Source of the DNA: Paucisalibacillus globulus DSM 18846
GTDB lineage: Bacteria; Bacillota; Bacilli; Bacillales; Amphibacillaceae
DNA: 64,000 nt
Assembly: GCF_000482485.1 (NCBI RefSeq)
Contig: NZ_KI519437.1
Coordinates: 258,899 to 322,898, forward strand
Direction: 5' to 3'
A model generated the notes under the pieces. The model saw only the letters and a program-made list of their open reading frames with translations. It ran no database searches and was not told where the DNA came from. Shown here one piece after another: positions 60,556-64,000 of this stretch (position 1 is the first letter of the stretch; every line of letters starts with the position of its first letter). Position numbers and translations under genes: made by a program.

Positions 60556-60923
60556 TGGATAAGATTATACTAACGAATATGCAGTTTTATGGATTTCACG
60601 GACTTTTACCTGAAGAAAACAAATTAGGGCAGCGATTTAATGTTGATTTGGAACTATTATTTGACACATCAAAGGCCGGCATAAGTGACAAGATGTACGA
60701 CTCAATTGACTATAGCCAAGCCTATCATCATGTAAAAAAGATAGTAGAAGGAGAAGCAAAAAATCTGATTGAGGCAGTTGCGGAATCGATTGCTACGGAT
60801 TTGTTATCATCATTTGAATTGTTAAAGGCCTGTAGAGTTAAAGTAATTAAGCCGGATCCACCTATACCTGGACATTACCAATCAGTCGCAGTAGAAATTT
60901 ATCGGGAGAAAGCGTATGAATAG
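60555..60923 (+). CDS. folB: Dihydroneopterin aldolase
   Basis: A 122-residue T-fold enzyme of folate synthesis, cleaving dihydroneopterin to 6-hydroxymethyl-dihydropterin and glycolaldehyde. QFYGFHGLLPEENKLGQRF and YDSIDYSQAY are conserved, and VIKPDPPIPGHYQSVAVEI carries the catalytic lysine. It overlaps folP by one base and folK by 8. Confidence 0.97.
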   Translation: MDKIILTNMQFYGFHGLLPEENKLGQRFNVDLELLFDTSKAGISDKMYDSIDYSQAYHHVKKIVEGEAKNLIEAVAESIATDLLSSFELLKACRVKVIKPDPPIPGHYQSVAVEIYREKAYE

Positions 60924-61428
60924 AGCATTTATTGCATTAGGGACGAATATCGAGCCAAGAAAAGATTATTTAGATCAAGCTATTACGTTACTTAGTAAAG
61001 TAGATGATATCCAGGTTATAAAGAAGTCTTCTATTTACCAAACACCTCCAGTTGGTTATACCAATCAAGCAGATTTTTTAAATATGGTATTAGAAATTAA
61101 CACATTGCTACCTTCAGATAACTTATTGGACATATGCCAAGAAATTGAGAATGAGTTAGGTAGGAAGCGGGTTATTCGCTTCGGTCCAAGAACAATTGAC
61201 CTTGACATTTTAGTTTATAATGAAGAAAATATGAAAACGGAGCGATTAACTATTCCACACCCAAGAATGAGTGAAAGAGGATTTGTGTTAGTACCTTTAA
61301 ATGAAATTGCCCCAAATTTACAAATACCAGGATTAGGACAAACTGTAGATGAGCTTTTAGTGGATCTTCCAGAACAAGAGAAGAAGGATATTACAAAATG
61401 GAAAATGGCCGAATCGGAAAAAGAATAA
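60916..61428 (+). CDS. folK: 2-amino-4-hydroxy-6-hydroxymethyldihydropteridine pyrophosphokinase
   Basis: A 170-residue HPPK, transferring pyrophosphate to the pterin before FolP. The signature RFGPRTIDLDILVY and IPHPRMSERGFVLVPL are intact. It overlaps folB by 8 bp and yazB by 31 bp, so the folate genes are translationally coupled. Confidence 0.97.
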   Translation: MNRAFIALGTNIEPRKDYLDQAITLLSKVDDIQVIKKSSIYQTPPVGYTNQADFLNMVLEINTLLPSDNLLDICQEIENELGRKRVIRFGPRTIDLDILVYNEENMKTERLTIPHPRMSERGFVLVPLNEIAPNLQIPGLGQTVDELLVDLPEQEKKDITKWKMAESEKE

Positions 61429-61601
61429 AGGCATTTCGTAAACTAAAAGGGTATACACAAGTGGAATTAGCAAAAAAACTTGGGATATCGTTAAATGTAT
61501 TAGGAGCTGTAGAACGTGGTACGAAAAAAATCCCGGAAGAATTAATTAATCAAATTGCTGAAACGTTAAATATAGATAAGTTAGAGTTGTTAGGTAGTTA
61601 G
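61398..61601 (+). CDS. yazB: YazB, Cro/C1-type helix-turn-helix protein
   Basis: A 67-residue HTH_3 protein. The helix-turn-helix is YTQVELAKKLGISLNVLGAVE, followed by ERGTKKIPEELINQIAETL. It resembles B. subtilis YazB (69 residues) in the same place. Targets unknown. It begins inside folK in a different frame (31-bp overlap). Confidence 0.9.
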   Translation: MENGRIGKRIKAFRKLKGYTQVELAKKLGISLNVLGAVERGTKKIPEELINQIAETLNIDKLELLGS

Positions 61602-61675
61602 AGTATTCCTTTCAACCAAACAATCTAGAAGAAACAATTAAATAGTGTGTTTTTTAGAACCAAGGAGGAGCAGTA

Positions 61676-62658
61676 ATGTGGAAAATTGGGGACATCACCA
61701 TTCCGAACCGTGTGACACTTGCGCCTATGGCAGGAGTTAGTAACTGGGCATTTAGGTTAACGGTAAAAGAGTTTGGCGCTGGTCTAATTACTGCCGAAAT
61801 GGTTAGTGATAAAGGAATTTTAAATCGAAAACATTGGAAATGTTATATATAGATGAGCAAGAAATGCCAATGAGTTTACAGATATTTGGTGGTGATAAAG
61901 ACTCCCTTGTCCAAGCGGCACAATATGTGGATCAAAATACTAATGCATCAATTATTGATATAAATATGGGGTGTCCAGCTCCAAAGATTACAAAGGTCGA
62001 TGCTGGTTATCGTTGGTTGTTAGATCCAGACAAAATATATCAAATGGTTAAAGCGGTAGTAGAAAATACAGAAAAACCTGTTACTGTAAAAATGCGTACC
62101 GGATGGGATGAAGATCATATCTATGCTGTAGATAATGCAAAAGCCATTGAATCAGCTGGTGGAAGTGCAATTGGTCTACATGGTCGTACAAGAAAGCAAA
62201 TGTATGAAGGCTATGCAAACCGGGATATCATTAAGCAAGTAAAGTCAGCAGTTAATATTCCAATAATCGGTAATGGAGATGTCGATAGTCCAGAGATGGC
62301 AAAGAAACGCTTAGAAGAAACAGGTGTTGATGCAATCATGATTGGTCGTGCGGCATAAGGAAACCCCATGGATTATCTATCAAATTGTTAAATACCTTGA
62401 AACGGGAGTATTAATTGATGATCCTTCACCGCAGGAAAAAATCGATGTATGTTACTTCACATGGATCGACTAATTAAATTATAAGGTGAAAAAGTAGCCA
62501 TTCTCGAAATGCGTAAACATGCTGCGTGGTACCTAAAAGGAATAGAGGGTAATGGGAAAGCTAGAAAGCTTATTAATAGTGCAGAAACACGTGATGAACT
62601 AGTTAATATATTGTTTGAATTTGTAAGAGAAACTGAGGCGGCTATTATAGCTTCCTGA
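61676..62658 (+). pseudogene. dusB: Degraded tRNA-dihydrouridine synthase
   Basis: The dusB (yacF) homologue in its normal place between yazB and lysS, broken at five points. (1) A one-base deletion in an A-run near 61826-61830 ends the first frame at 61852 after 58 residues (MWKIGDITIPNRVTLAPMAG...). (2) TTA became TAA at 62356. (3) A base was inserted near 62368. (4) A base was lost near 62453. (5) A TAA at 62482 interrupts the last frame. The longest surviving frame (61834-62358) keeps the catalytic cysteine region INMGCPAPKITK. Homology continues to ETRDELVNILFEF and a TGA at 62656. SD AAGGAGGAG is intact. Confidence 0.93.
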
Positions 62659-62673
62659 GTTAAATGTTTGTAG

Positions 62674-62706
62674 AATCTGCTGGTTCAGTCTAGCAGATTT
62701 TTCTTT
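62674..62706 (+). terminator. Terminator after the dusB remnant
   Basis: AATCTGCT / AGCAGATT (62674-62681 with 62692-62699), then TTTTC. It would end the folate operon transcript before lysS. Confidence 0.8.
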
Positions 62707-62811
62707 AATTAACATGATTAGTTGAAGATAGAGCCTTTTGAGGTGTAAAATAAGTAAATGCCTGAGATAATGAATATATAAATCAGAACTAATATGATCA
62801 ATGAATAATAG

Positions 62812-64000
<1,189 letters not shown>

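Noticed and set aside
61834-62358. An independent 174-residue Dus-like gene
   Set aside because: Its start is an artefact of the frameshift; homology continues upstream in another frame and downstream past the TAA, so it is part of the broken dusB.

Overview
The window is a stretch of low-G+C Gram-positive chromosome from an endospore-forming member of the Bacillaceae. The gene order from the yaaH homologue at 4.5 kb to lysS at the right edge follows the origin-proximal dnaX-lysS region of Bacillus subtilis almost gene for gene. Sporulation genes (bofA, csfB, yabG, sspF, spoVG, fin, spoVT, yabP, yabQ, spoIIE), AT-rich composition and frequent TTG/GTG starts fit the Oceanobacillus/Virgibacillus/Gracilibacillus side of the family. 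The genus cannot be fixed from sequence reading alone.

Layout. 0-4.4 kb is a sugar-use segment not normally found here: the end of a carbohydrate ABC permease, a YesL-like membrane protein, xylA and xylB. 4.5-7.4 kb holds a LysM/GH18 spore-cortex-type hydrolase, an isochorismatase-like hydrolase, tadA and the SRP RNA. 7.5-18.9 kb carries the replication and repair block (dnaX, ebfC, recR, tmk, holB, yabA) mixed with sporulation regulators and tRNA/rRNA modification genes. 19.0-29.7 kb runs abrB, metG, tatD, yabE, rnmV, rsmA, yabG, veg, sspF, ispE. 29.7-40.2 kb has purR, spoVG, glmU-prs, ctc, pth, fin, mfd, spoVT. 40.8-51.5 kb is the yabM-yabN-rqcP-yabP-yabQ-divIC-yabR series, a tRNA-Met on the opposite strand, spoIIE and the yabS-yabT pair. 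51.6-64 kb holds tilS-hpt-ftsH, coaX-hslO-yacD, cysK, the folate genes folP-folB-folK with yazB, a decayed dusB, and the first 1171 bases of lysS.

The coding content is mostly conserved housekeeping; the unusual content lies between genes. Four elements (10576-10779, 28483-28690, 40284-40694, 45999-46212) share the same inverted-repeat ends but carry two unrelated cores. One core is a tandem array of exactly 52-bp hairpin units (3 units at one locus, 7 at another); the other is a GC-rich nested palindrome. All four lie in the same orientation, about 35-50 bp beyond a Rho-independent terminator. A different structured repeat supplies the last residues and stop codon of yaaO, and an interior-deleted inverted copy lies just before holB. 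A further stem-rich element lies before mfd.

Other departures from the B. subtilis order: dusB is a pseudogene with five separable lesions; pabB-pabA-pabC are missing between cysK and folP; yabJ is missing between purR and spoVG; and small genes (DUF805, SCP2-like, DinB-like) are inserted. Regulatory sites readable by eye include tandem Spo0A boxes at abrB, SigF-type promoters at csfB and fin, a SigH-type promoter at spoVG, a SigK-type promoter at yabG, and a double SigA-type promoter at veg.
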